Part shown: positions 1-8,893 of the stretch, piece by piece | Layout: each line of letters begins with the position of its first letter | Numbering within the stretch: position 1 is the stretch's first letter | Source of the DNA: Gimesia alba | Lineage (GTDB): Bacteria; Planctomycetota; Planctomycetia; Planctomycetales; Planctomycetaceae | Assembly (NCBI RefSeq): GCF_007744675.1 | Contig: NZ_CP036269.1 | Span: 620,001-684,000 of the forward strand | Reading direction: 5' to 3' | DNA: 64,000 nt | Translations under genes and position numbers: made by a program | Notes under the pieces: generated by a model | Database searches by the model: none | Told to the model about the DNA's origin: nothing | What the model saw: the letters and a program-made list of their open reading frames with translations, nothing else

Positions 1-299
1 CTGCTTTTGCGTCGTCCGGTTTTGGAAGGACCTTTGGTTTCAATGGAAGCGGTCGCATCAAAGTCTTCCAGGACCGGGTTTCCGTCTGCGTCAACACGCG
101 TCAGAATTTCGATTTTCTGTTCGGCTGATTCAAGAGACTGGTAACAGGATCGTAACAGTTTAACGCCCCGTTCGAATTGCTCCATCGATTCTTCCAGACC
201 GGCTGTCCCTTCTTCGAGGGTATTGACGATCTCCTGTAGTTCTGCCAGTGAGTCTTCAAACAGAGGTATTTCCGATTTTGCTGCTTTTTTCTTTGCCAT
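1..299 (-). CDS. xseB: Exodeoxyribonuclease VII small subunit (partial)
   Basis: The reading frame starts at an ATG at 299 and runs off the left edge, so the C-terminus is missing. The visible ~99 residues begin MAKKKAAKSEIPLFEDSLAE and contain the family pattern FEDSLAELQEIV, then LEEG, then LEESMEQFERGVKLLRSC, which form the helical hairpin of XseB. The small subunit assembles on the XseA helices to form exonuclease VII, which degrades single-stranded DNA from both ends. It lies 55 bp downstream of xseA on the same strand, so the two are probably co-transcribed. The tail beyond about residue 75 (DADGNPVLEDFDA) is longer than in short XseB proteins. The call is secure; only the end is unknown. 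Confidence 0.9.
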   Translation of the reverse strand, partial: MAKKKAAKSEIPLFEDSLAELQEIVNTLEEGTAGLEESMEQFERGVKLLRSCYQSLESAEQKIEILTRVDADGNPVLEDFDATASIETKGPSKTGRRKS

Positions 300-354
300 G
301 TGATCAGGTCTTATTCAAATGAGAGTTTTCTGCTGGTTGAAAAACAGTGGTGAT

Positions 355-1590
355 TTACTTGATTGTGTTTGATTCCGGTTCTGTTTTTTGAACCTGGCTG
401 GTGATGGTACCATCAGTCACATGCGTTTGCAGGACATCCCCGGCGTTGATTTGTCGAATTGATTTGACGATTTCTGTTTCTTGTTTTCCGGTTTCAACGC
501 GCGTGATGCTATAGCCGCGGCTTAACACTTTCAAAGGACTGAGTGCATCCAGCGCAGAAGAAAGATGTTTGGTTTCTGATTGATACCGGGAGAGAATTTC
601 GCGCGTGCTGCGTTTCAAGCGGCGGTCCAGTTCGTCCAGTTGTGCCGCACGGTTGTGAATCAAATCCAAAGGTCGGGTCAGTGCAGGGCGAGCCGCGAGT
701 GCATCCAGTTGCAGGCGGGCTTGTCGGGCACGTTGTTTCAGGTTTGCGGTTAGCTGGTCTTTCCAGTGTGTCAACGTTGCCAGCACATCCGACTGCAGCG
801 GAACTGCCAGTTCAGCCGCCTCGCTGGGGGTGAGCGCGCGACGGTCTGCGACGAGGTCGGAGATGCTGATATCAATTTCGTGACCGACGGCACTGATGAT
901 CGGTATCGGGCAGTCAAAAATTGCGCGGGCGACGACTTCTTCGTTAAACGCCCAAAGATCTTCCAGGCTGCCACCACCGCGTCCGGTGATTATGGTTTCC
1001 ACACCTGGAATTCGGGCGGCGATTTCAATTCCTGCGGCAATTTGTTCTGCTGCACCTTCTCCCTGAACGGCGACGGGGACGATCACCAGATCGACGGCTT
1101 TCCAGCGGCGGGTGATGACTTGCAGCATATCGCGGACGGCGGCACTGGTGGGGCTGGTGACCAGTGCGATCTTGCGCGGAAATTGAGGAATGGGTCGTTT
1201 GTGCTCGGGGCTGAACAGTCCTTCCGCGGCCAGTTTTTCCTGCATCTGGCGGAAGGCCAGTTCGAGCGCACCGACTCCCTGTGGCAGGAGTTGTTCGATA
1301 TTCAGCTGGTACGTGCCGCGTGCCTGATAGACTTCAATCGGTCCAGCCGCGACGACTTCCATGCCGTCTTCGAGTTGAAACTTCAGTCGCGAGGCCGTTC
1401 GTTTCCAGATCACGGCGCGGAGTTGGGCGGCATCGTCTTTCAATGTGAGGTAGACGTGTCCCGAACTGGCGATTGTGCAGTTCGAAATTTCGCCGATCAC
1501 CCAAGTATACGGAAAATTGGCTTCGACCAGATTTTTAATCTGACGCGTGGTTTCCGTGACAGACAGGATTTCAGGTTCCAGTGATGACAT
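355..1590 (-). CDS. xseA: Exodeoxyribonuclease VII large subunit
   Basis: A 411-residue protein with the full XseA architecture. An N-terminal OB-fold (about 10-105, with WVIGEISNC and GHVYLTLKD) binds single-stranded DNA. The catalytic domain follows (about 130-310), with KIALVTSPTSAAVRD and the signature GRGGGSLEDLWAFNEE near 203-218. A long coiled-coil region (about 260-350, rich in Arg/Leu/Gln) binds XseB subunits, and a short C-terminal segment contains LSRGYSI. It is the catalytic subunit of exonuclease VII in DNA repair. The ATG at 1590 gives the expected N-terminus directly before the OB-fold. xseB follows 55 bp downstream. Confidence 0.96.
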   Translation of the reverse strand: MSSLEPEILSVTETTRQIKNLVEANFPYTWVIGEISNCTIASSGHVYLTLKDDAAQLRAVIWKRTASRLKFQLEDGMEVVAAGPIEVYQARGTYQLNIEQLLPQGVGALELAFRQMQEKLAAEGLFSPEHKRPIPQFPRKIALVTSPTSAAVRDMLQVITRRWKAVDLVIVPVAVQGEGAAEQIAAGIEIAARIPGVETIITGRGGGSLEDLWAFNEEVVARAIFDCPIPIISAVGHEIDISISDLVADRRALTPSEAAELAVPLQSDVLATLTHWKDQLTANLKQRARQARLQLDALAARPALTRPLDLIHNRAAQLDELDRRLKRSTREILSRYQSETKHLSSALDALSPLKVLSRGYSITRVETGKQETEIVKSIRQINAGDVLQTHVTDGTITSQVQKTEPESNTIK

Positions 1591-1623
1591 GATCTCACTT
1601 TAATTGCTGGTAAACGGTTGAAA

Positions 1624-2406
1624 TCAGGGGAGCAGTGAATTCAGATACGAGATGCCCCGCTGGCAGTCTTCGAGTTTCTGATCGCCTTGCGTACGATCGA
1701 CGGTTAGCCAGCCTTGATAGCCGGTTTCCATCACAAGCGGCAGAAACTGGTCCCACATGACCATGCCTTGCCCGATCGGAACTTCCGAACCACCCCGGTC
1801 CATTTCTCGAATCGCATCCCGCAGACGATAGGACTTGATCCACGTATGCAGTTCGCGAATGGCGGATTCCTGATTCTGATGACTGAAAACCATATCCGCA
1901 GTATCAAAATCGATTCCCACAAATCCCGCATTAACCTTTGAAACTAACTCGCGGATGGTCGATGTGGAATTGGTTTCGCAGGCAATACACAGTTCTGTTC
2001 CAATGTGTGATGCAAATCGTACCAGGTCATTCAGGACTTCACAGACAAGCAGGAAATTTCCACCCTCATCGGTTTGAATCTGTCCCGGATGAATAATCAG
2101 TATCGGCACCCGTAAGCGCCAGGCAAACTCGAGAGCCGATTTGATTTGTGAGACTCGCTGGTCGATAAATTCGGGCTCGGTTAACGCATGTCGGGCGGGG
2201 AGTCGCAAGGAAGCAATCGAGAGGTTGAACTCTTCCAAAAGTTTGCGGAACTGGCGATCGCCGGACGCACCGAACGAGGATGGAGTGATCTCATTTTGTA
2301 CATCCAGTTGCACCCCCCGCGCGCCGATCTGGGCGGCTGTTTTGATTGCCCGTTTGATTGGCAACCCAAAGCTACGGGTGGCGACAGCGAGTTTAAGTCG
2401 TAACAT
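1624..2406 (-). CDS. Sugar phosphate isomerase/epimerase-like TIM-barrel protein
   Basis: A 260-residue protein of the xylose isomerase-like (AP endonuclease family 2) TIM-barrel superfamily. Typical barrel strands are visible: LAVATRSFG at the N-terminus, GARGVQLDVQ, ILIIHPGQ, CIACETN, VGIDFDTADM and the C-terminal GYQGWLTVDRT. Conserved acidic and His residues at strand ends (His in IIHPG, Glu in ACETN, Asp in IDFDTAD) fit a divalent-metal site. There is no signal peptide, so it should be cytoplasmic. Substrate cannot be told from sequence; planctomycetes carry many paralogues. Its end lies 33 bp from the xseA start on the same strand, so it may be the first gene of an xseA-xseB transcript. 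Confidence 0.8.
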   Translation of the reverse strand: MLRLKLAVATRSFGLPIKRAIKTAAQIGARGVQLDVQNEITPSSFGASGDRQFRKLLEEFNLSIASLRLPARHALTEPEFIDQRVSQIKSALEFAWRLRVPILIIHPGQIQTDEGGNFLLVCEVLNDLVRFASHIGTELCIACETNSTSTIRELVSKVNAGFVGIDFDTADMVFSHQNQESAIRELHTWIKSYRLRDAIREMDRGGSEVPIGQGMVMWDQFLPLVMETGYQGWLTVDRTQGDQKLEDCQRGISYLNSLLP

Positions 2407-2635
2407 TCGTTTCCTTACAGGGCATTTCTGACTGAAATTTTAATTGAGTGGAATAATTGCGGTAATTCGGTCAATTGGCAAAGTTTATCTAACCGTTTGT
2501 GAAAAGAGAATGATATCCCGTCGTGAATAGAAAAGGATTGGAAAAACAGGGTTTTCCGTCCAGTTCCCGATTGAGATTCGATCAAAAAATGGACGATCTT
2601 GTAAGTACAGGAATCTTCAAATTCAGGAAAGCTCC

Positions 2636-5317
2636 ATGATACTGTCATCGTTTCTCACCTGCTACCTTGCTGCACTGGCTAGTTTACCCATTGAGGGTCA
2701 TCTGGTGGAAGATACGCTGCCGATCCTGTCTTATTCATTTGAAACGAATCAGGATTTGGACTTTGATGATCTGCCGGATGATTGGTCGCGTCGCAAAGGT
2801 TCCGGTTATCCTCAGTATGTTGAAGTGAGCATCGATCGGAACCAGGGGCGAAGCGGTCAACAAAGTCTGCATTTCGGAGTGAATGGAGGGCATGCTACCA
2901 TTTATTCCCCGCCTGAGAAGATTGATTCTGATCACGCATATGTCTTTCGGGGTTACATCAAAACTCAGAAATTAAAACACGACGCCGCTCTGGTTTCCAT
3001 TTCATTTCTGGATCATAAACGCCAACGTGTTCAGAATTTTGTAAGTCGTGCTGTTTCAGGGACTCATAAGGGGTGGGTTGAAGTCACATTAGGGCCGATG
3101 ACTCCCAAACCTAATGTGCGTTTCATCGTGATTGGGTGCCATCTGGCGCATAACAATCAGAAAGATATTTCGGGCGACGTCTGGTTTGATGATCTTTGGG
3201 TTGGCAGCTTGCCGCAACTTGACATTCTGAATAATTATCATCGCCATTTTGTGGATCATTCGGCAGAAATTCGGGTCAGCAGCCGCATCAGTGGTTTGAA
3301 TCCCCAGAATAAATATCGCCTGGATCTGGAACTGGTTGACAGCATGAATCGCAAAGTGGCCGACTCATCGCTGGAGTTAATGACTGATCCGGAAGACGTT
3401 AAGGGGGTTGCTAACAGCCGATTGCTGGATGGAAACAATCATACGGAAGTCTGGCGTCTGCAGCCGATGGAATATGGATTTTATGAGGTCAGATCAAAAT
3501 TAGTGCGCGATGAGAAATCAATCCTGGCAAAGAAAACCTCGTTTGCCGTGATCGATCTGGCCACTCCCAGAAGCCAGGGAGAGTTTGGCTGGACGATCTC
3601 GCAGGAAAATGATCAACTGCCGATAAACGAATTACCCGACATTGCTGCACAGGCAGGGATCAACTGGATTAAATTTCCTTTGTGGAATGTGATGGCGTCT
3701 GAAGATCTTCAACGACCCAGCCGCATTGCAGAGATGCTGGATGCGTTTTCAAACAGAAGTATTACCCCGATTGGACTGCTGAATCATCCTCCTAAAGAAT
3801 TACGATCGCAATTTGCGAAAGACTGGCAGGGGGTCAGCGGGATCTTTACGATGCCTGCCAGTTTCTGGTCCTCTTCGCTGGAAGAAGTCTTTGCCCGCTA
3901 TACTTCGCTGGTCAATTACTGGCAGCTGGGAGGGGATGATGATAAGAGTTTTATTGGGATGCAGAACCTGAATCAAACTTTGAAAAATGTAAAGTCTCAG
4001 TTGGACCTCATCGGCCGGGATACCCATGTGGGGATTCACTGGGATTGGAAGACGCCTCTGCCTCAAAAAACGATCACAAACAGTTTTCTTTCGATCAAAA
4101 ACGATGAACGACTCTCAGCTGCTGAACTGGCTAGCGCATTACAGAATGCCGGAATCTCTCCCGGGGCCAGCCCGCGCTGGGTTTCCATCACACCACTTCC
4201 CAAAGATGGTTACCTGCCTGAAGAGCGGGGAATCGATCTGGCAAAGCGCATGGTGACCGCAAAGTACATGGGAGCAGATGGTATTTTTGCTGATTCTATT
4301 TTTGATGAGCAACATGGTCTACTCAATCAGAATGGTTCGCCGACTCTGTTGTTTCTGCCTTGGAGAACCGTCGCGCTGGCTTTACAGGGAGCCAAGTATC
4401 AGGGGGCATTCAATATGCCTAATAAGAGTACAAATTATGTGTTTTCACGAGATGATGAAGCAATTATGTTTGCCTGGAATCAAGAACCAATAGAAGAGAC
4501 GATTTACCTGGGCGAAGACGTATATGCGACCGATGTCTGGGGCAGAAGAATCAATCTGGAACGTGATTCTGAAACACGACGTCATATATTACCTGTCGGG
4601 CCTGCTCCTGTGATTGTGCGAAAATGTAACAAGCAGATCGCGTACTGGCGACTGGCAGCACAATTTGAAAAAGGAAAATCAAAGAGTGAATACGGAGGCC
4701 ATCCTGATGCGGTCATCGGCAAGAATACTTTTGCACAAAGTGTTCGCGGGAAAGCCGTGCTCAATGTTCCCAAGGGCTGGGAAGTGGAACCACAGGAATG
4801 GGTCTTCAATACCGGGACAGGTGAGGACTACCGTTTAGAGACATTTATGACACTGCCTTCCAATGCCAGCCTCGGAAAAAAAGATGTCTCGATAGATTTC
4901 GAGATCTTTGCAGAACGCAAATATTCAATTCGCGTGCACAGACCCTATCATGTAGGTTTAGGCGATATTGTGGTGAATGTGGTTGACAAGAAACTCGAAG
5001 GAAATGTGCTGGAAGTAGAGCAGATCATTGTCAATAACACATCGCCGCTGGAAACCCTGCAGTTTCGTTGCAGTCTGTTTATTCCCAGTATGAAACGGAT
5101 GCAACGCTTTATTACAGAGCTCAAAAATGGCCAGGATCGCAAATTGTATTACATACCGAATGCAGATACATTAAAGGGAAAAGAGCTTTGGATTCGTGCT
5201 GAGCAAGTCAATGGGCGACGGATTTTGAACTATCGCTGGATTGTGGGAGAAAACTGGCAGAACCAGGCCCCAACTCCTCAGGAGGAGATCAAGGTCGAAA
5301 CACCAATCATTCGTTGA
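2636..5317 (+). CDS. Large secreted glycosidase-like protein
   Basis: An 893-residue protein with a short hydrophobic N-terminus (about 1-20) that looks like a signal peptide. Residues about 30-190 resemble a carbohydrate-binding beta-sandwich (SYSFETNQDLDFDDLPDDW, SGQQSLHFGVNGG, DVWFDDLWVG). Residues about 315-560 look like a glycosidase TIM barrel: FGWTISQEND, AGINWIKFPLWNVM, ITPIGLLNHP, HVGIHWDWKTP, MGADGIFADSIFDE. The last ~300 residues look like beta-rich modules. The start is supported by AGGAAA seven bases upstream. It stands alone between a divergent and a convergent neighbour. I do not recognise a CAZy family and no catalytic pair can be assigned safely; polysaccharide handling at the cell surface is an inference. 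Confidence 0.7.
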   Translation: MILSSFLTCYLAALASLPIEGHLVEDTLPILSYSFETNQDLDFDDLPDDWSRRKGSGYPQYVEVSIDRNQGRSGQQSLHFGVNGGHATIYSPPEKIDSDHAYVFRGYIKTQKLKHDAALVSISFLDHKRQRVQNFVSRAVSGTHKGWVEVTLGPMTPKPNVRFIVIGCHLAHNNQKDISGDVWFDDLWVGSLPQLDILNNYHRHFVDHSAEIRVSSRISGLNPQNKYRLDLELVDSMNRKVADSSLELMTDPEDVKGVANSRLLDGNNHTEVWRLQPMEYGFYEVRSKLVRDEKSILAKKTSFAVIDLATPRSQGEFGWTISQENDQLPINELPDIAAQAGINWIKFPLWNVMASEDLQRPSRIAEMLDAFSNRSITPIGLLNHPPKELRSQFAKDWQGVSGIFTMPASFWSSSLEEVFARYTSLVNYWQLGGDDDKSFIGMQNLNQTLKNVKSQLDLIGRDTHVGIHWDWKTPLPQKTITNSFLSIKNDERLSAAELASALQNAGISPGASPRWVSITPLPKDGYLPEERGIDLAKRMVTAKYMGADGIFADSIFDEQHGLLNQNGSPTLLFLPWRTVALALQGAKYQGAFNMPNKSTNYVFSRDDEAIMFAWNQEPIEETIYLGEDVYATDVWGRRINLERDSETRRHILPVGPAPVIVRKCNKQIAYWRLAAQFEKGKSKSEYGGHPDAVIGKNTFAQSVRGKAVLNVPKGWEVEPQEWVFNTGTGEDYRLETFMTLPSNASLGKKDVSIDFEIFAERKYSIRVHRPYHVGLGDIVVNVVDKKLEGNVLEVEQIIVNNTSPLETLQFRCSLFIPSMKRMQRFITELKNGQDRKLYYIPNADTLKGKELWIRAEQVNGRRILNYRWIVGENWQNQAPTPQEEIKVETPIIR

Positions 5318-5344
5318 CCTGCTTTAGAATCTTCTCAGCAGATG

Positions 5345-6190
5345 TCAGGCGGCGCTGAGATCTTCGTCTTCAGTATCACTGGTATCCTCTATGACTTCCG
5401 TAGCCTCTTCTTCACTGAGGTCTGATTCCAGTTCAACATCATGCTCTGGAGCAGCTTCAACCAGTTCGTTTTCTGGAGTTGCTTCCGCCGGTTGTGGTTT
5501 CTGTTCGGGGCGAATGCGCAGGGTTTCCCCCATGGGTAAGTCGTCCAGGTTTTTCAGACCAAAGATTTCCAGAAATTTTCGCGTGGATTCATATAGAAAC
5601 GGGCGTCCCAGCGAGTCGTCTTTACCACCAATTCTGACCAGACCACGTTCCATTAACTGCTTGAGCATTTCAGCACTCTGGACTCCGCGGATCGACTCAA
5701 TGTCGGCCCGGGTGATTGGCTGACGGTAAACGACAATCGCCAGCGTTTCCATGGCCGGTGAAGAGAGCTTGAGCGCTGCCTGCCTCTGATGGAGTTTATT
5801 CAACCAGAACGAAAACTGTGGTTGTGTCATCAACTGGTAGCCGGTGGCGACACGTTTAATTTGGAACGCCGAGTTGGTTGCAGTCAGGGCGTTGTTGAGC
5901 TGGTCGATGAGTTCTTTTGCCTCAGCGGCATTCGCCAGCGTTGCCAATTGTGCAATTTTTCGTGTGGAGAGTGCCGTTTCCGCAACAAACAGAACTGCTT
6001 CTACTTTGGCCATTTTCAGGCTGCGCCTGGTGTTGACTTCCTGGTCGGAAGCAAAATGCAATTGATCTCCCTGCTGCTGACGAGACAGAAAATTCCAGCG
6101 GAATGCAGTTGCCTGTCGGCAAGGGGAAGAGCAGAAAGCGTGTCCAGAGCGGGGCTGAAGACAGTTCACAGGAGAAGGACTGGAAAGCAT
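5345..6190 (-). CDS. scpB: Segregation and condensation protein B
   Basis: A 281-residue ScpB. The core (about 60-210) holds the two winged-helix domains: KVEAVLFVAETALSTRKIAQLA at its start, AMETLAIVVYRQPITRADIESIRG in the middle and GLVRIGGKDDSLGRPFLYEST, then FGLKNLDDLP. It works with ScpA and SMC in chromosome condensation; scpA is not in this window. Two features are unusual. About 57 residues precede the conserved start, and after about residue 225 there is a very acidic tail rich in Glu and Asp. The ATG at 6190 is 8 bp after the stop of the upstream lipoprotein gene, so the two are probably translated from one mRNA. An internal ATG at residue 60 is an alternative start. Confidence 0.9.
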   Translation of the reverse strand: MLSSPSPVNCLQPRSGHAFCSSPCRQATAFRWNFLSRQQQGDQLHFASDQEVNTRRSLKMAKVEAVLFVAETALSTRKIAQLATLANAAEAKELIDQLNNALTATNSAFQIKRVATGYQLMTQPQFSFWLNKLHQRQAALKLSSPAMETLAIVVYRQPITRADIESIRGVQSAEMLKQLMERGLVRIGGKDDSLGRPFLYESTRKFLEIFGLKNLDDLPMGETLRIRPEQKPQPAEATPENELVEAAPEHDVELESDLSEEEATEVIEDTSDTEDEDLSAA

Positions 6191-6197
6191 GCGTGGT

Positions 6198-7886
6198 TTA
6201 CCGAACCGTAAAGTTTTGAGTATAGGTTGCCACTTTCTGGCTGATTTCGTCTTCCACAGTTAATTTCATGACGTGGGGGCCCAGTGAGATATTCCGCGGT
6301 ATCTCAAATTTATAGCTGTGGAAGTAGTCTTTGCGTACATTGCGGCAGAGATCTTCGGTTGTGTCGAAGGGAATTTCTGCGACCAGATCCCCATTCGTAC
6401 CGGCTTTGAAAATTTGAATTTTGGATTTCAAAAGAGTTCGATACATGCCGTCGGCCGTCAGTTCGCTGGTGAAATTTTCAATTTCTGAGTAAACGAGTAC
6501 GGGGCGGCCTGGCGTGTATTCATCGCGTTCAAAACGCTCATAACTGCCAAAGCTGTTGATCTTGTGACAGAAGGCAACATTTTTGAGTTTCAGATTGGCT
6601 TTTTCCTGCAGGCGGGCGGTTGCCTGTCTTAATTGGGCGACGGTTTGTGTCGCGCGGTCAGCCTGATCCGGGATAGCCTCATTATCGAAATAGTTGGCTA
6701 CTGCCCAGAAAGTCTGCTGCCAGAATTCCTGGTCGGCAGGTTCAATTCCGGGAATTGCTTCCAGTGCGCGTTCGTGTTGTCCTGCCATCAGATACAACAT
6801 CCGCAGGTAAACATGACGTTCAATAAAATGTTGTTTTTCTTCAGGGGTCGTTCCCGTTTGTAATTGCGAGAGCTCTGCTTCTGCGACTGAAATGAGCTGG
6901 CTCAGTTGCGCTGCTGAAGAATTACCGGTTTCCCCCATTCGTTGTGTGGGGTTGACGGTTGGTGCAGGATTCAGTTCCGCTGGTTCTTGAACGGCTGGCT
7001 GCATTTGTGCGTTTGCTGTTTCGATTGGCTGTGGTGCGCCTTCCTGTTGACCGATAATCGCCGTACTCGTGCGGGAAATGCCGTTTTGCAGTGCAGAAGT
7101 TCCCTGCTGAAATGCCGAAGAGAGCCTTGTTTTTAATGTTCCCACCACAGGAATATGATTCAGTCCCTGGCTGATGGTCTGTGATCTGGAATAGGCCTGT
7201 TGCTGTGTTGGGGAAATGACGGGTAACCCGGTGTCTGTGTTATTCGTGCCGATCGCTTCCAGATTTCCCAGTTGCACGGGATTTGACATGGCATTCGTTT
7301 GACTGTGATCAGGCGATAACTGCCCGGGAGGAGTCATTTGCTGAACGCTGGTTTGAACGACCGGTGATGGAGAATCGCCCGGTTGTGTGTGTCCCAGTCC
7401 GGGAAGGATCATTGAAGAAACGTCTGCGGGATTATGTTCCGCCAATTGCGTTTCCGGCTGCTGATCCATGCTATTCACGATTCTCCGCGTACGGAGAATA
7501 TTGCGGATCATTTCCGGATCCACACCTTTGAAACTGCTCAGATATTGAGCACGTTCCTGGGGAGACGCGTCTTTGAGCTCTTCGTTAATATAAGCCAGGA
7601 GTTCGACATTGTGTGTCGTCACCTTGCCTGTTTTCACTTTGGAAGCAGTCTCTTTGTTTTTCTTTGCTGGAGTATCGTCACGGCTGTTTGAAGTATCATC
7701 CACAGAGACGACTGCTGCTTTTTCGGAAGACTTTGTTGCTGAAGGCTTCTTGGATTTTCCCCACTTCCAGGGCGCAGTGGGCGCTTTCCAGGCCATCGTT
7801 TGCTGGCCTGATGTGGAAGCACAGCCACTCATCAAGATTAAAATTAGAACAGCAGGCAGTACCGTGCTGAGCCGGTGTTGTTTCAT
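6198..7886 (-). CDS. Planctomycete lipoprotein of unknown function
   Basis: A 562-residue protein with a clear lipoprotein signal: a basic N-terminus, a hydrophobic stretch and the lipobox LMSGC at residues 18-22. A Lys/Ser/Thr-rich linker follows, then an Ala/Gln/Pro-rich low-complexity middle (about 130-330), then an ordered C-terminal half. In that half, TPEEKQHFIERHVYLRMLYLMAGQ looks like TPR-type helices, and a beta-rich end (about 455-562, with GRPVLVYSEIENF and KFEIPRNISLG) looks like an immunoglobulin-like fold. I do not recognise a functional family. It is probably anchored in a membrane facing the periplasm. It is the first gene of a two-gene unit with scpB, whose start lies 8 bp after its stop. 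Confidence 0.75.
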   Translation of the reverse strand: MKQHRLSTVLPAVLILILMSGCASTSGQQTMAWKAPTAPWKWGKSKKPSATKSSEKAAVVSVDDTSNSRDDTPAKKNKETASKVKTGKVTTHNVELLAYINEELKDASPQERAQYLSSFKGVDPEMIRNILRTRRIVNSMDQQPETQLAEHNPADVSSMILPGLGHTQPGDSPSPVVQTSVQQMTPPGQLSPDHSQTNAMSNPVQLGNLEAIGTNNTDTGLPVISPTQQQAYSRSQTISQGLNHIPVVGTLKTRLSSAFQQGTSALQNGISRTSTAIIGQQEGAPQPIETANAQMQPAVQEPAELNPAPTVNPTQRMGETGNSSAAQLSQLISVAEAELSQLQTGTTPEEKQHFIERHVYLRMLYLMAGQHERALEAIPGIEPADQEFWQQTFWAVANYFDNEAIPDQADRATQTVAQLRQATARLQEKANLKLKNVAFCHKINSFGSYERFERDEYTPGRPVLVYSEIENFTSELTADGMYRTLLKSKIQIFKAGTNGDLVAEIPFDTTEDLCRNVRKDYFHSYKFEIPRNISLGPHVMKLTVEDEISQKVATYTQNFTVR

Positions 7887-8182
7887 TACGTTGCCCGGAT
7901 CATTGGGGTAAAGGGCTCAATAAATAAGGACACACTACAGGTGCCGCGGTCATTGATTTGGTCAAGGGGATGCACGAATCTGAACAAGACAGAGCCATGC
8001 ATTAGTAAATGATGTGATAGGAGAGTGGGTTTTTTATGAAAAATCGCAGAATGAAGCAAGATCGATTCAAGCGATCCGTGATTTGAACCGCAAGAAGGAG
8101 GGATGTTCGTTGCTTTCTTGTAAATTTTACGGGTTCGGTTTCTCTTAAGTGTATATGTTTAGGTTGTTTACGCGATTTATTT

Positions 8183-8836
8183 TCAGGTAGGGCCGTCCCC
8201 GGATTCTTTCCTGGAATTCACTTTTGATGCGACTCCAAAGAAGTTACCCCCTTTTAATTTCATATCATCTGTGCCCCAGGCAATTTTTTTATCCTGTTTG
8301 GTCAGCAGGGGAATATGTTTTGAGCAATGGATATATGCCTCTTCGACTTCCACCATCACCCAGCGTTCCGGCTTCTTACCATCTTCGGTTGCGATGTCGT
8401 CTCTGATTTCTTGTGGCGTGTTGTCCGATTGCAGGAATTCTTCGTTTTCGACGATAGATGCTTTCCCATTAATGTGCAGGCCAATCGTAGCTTTGAAGAA
8501 ATCGAGGAACATCAAGCCGATGTGCGGATTTTCTGAAATATTACCGAGCGAGGCGAGCACACCGTTGCCCCGGTATTCGGGGTAGGCAAGTTGTTTCTCA
8601 TTCAGTATTCGCACAAAGCCGGGGATGCCGGCGCGAAATGAGCTATCGCATTCACCTTTTGCATCGGATGTGGCGATAAACAGCAACTCCTGTTCCCGGA
8701 TATATTCCTGCATCCGGGGATTCAAATAATCGATCATCTGCCGATCGTAGAAACTGTTGGCGCGTTTTTCCGTTCCGTAACGCTTCTGAAGTTCCCGCTC
8801 ACCTTCAGAGCCGAAACCGGGGTCGTGATAATCCAT
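8183..8836 (-). CDS. Pyridoxamine 5'-phosphate oxidase-like FMN-binding protein
   Basis: A 217-residue protein of the PNPOx-like split-barrel flavoprotein family. Supporting segments are LLFIATSDAKGECDSSFRAG, PGFVRILNEKQLAYPEYRGNGV and GNISENPHIGLMFLDFF, the typical beta-barrel strands that bind FMN at a dimer interface. HINGKASIVE and AYIHCSKHIPLL match the C-terminal strands of the subfamily often annotated as a pyridoxamine 5'-phosphate oxidase family protein. It lacks the C-terminal PdxH signature for genuine pyridoxamine phosphate oxidation, so the substrate is unknown; a general flavin oxidoreductase role is more likely. No signal peptide. It stands 57 bp downstream of the secreted esterase gene on the same strand. 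Confidence 0.82.
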   Translation of the reverse strand: MDYHDPGFGSEGERELQKRYGTEKRANSFYDRQMIDYLNPRMQEYIREQELLFIATSDAKGECDSSFRAGIPGFVRILNEKQLAYPEYRGNGVLASLGNISENPHIGLMFLDFFKATIGLHINGKASIVENEEFLQSDNTPQEIRDDIATEDGKKPERWVMVEVEEAYIHCSKHIPLLTKQDKKIAWGTDDMKLKGGNFFGVASKVNSRKESGDGPT

Positions 8837-8893
8837 TACGTAATCCCAACGTTCCTGGTTTGTTACAGAAGCAGATCTGCGTTTGATGCGGAG

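Noticed and set aside
766-1584. A 272-codon plus-strand open frame opposite xseA
   Set aside because: It lies entirely antisense to a clear xseA, has Cys/Asp/Gly-rich shadow composition and no family resemblance.
2415-2648. A 77-codon minus-strand frame in the gap between the isomerase and the large secreted protein
   Set aside because: No ribosome site or family; it spans the expected divergent promoters.
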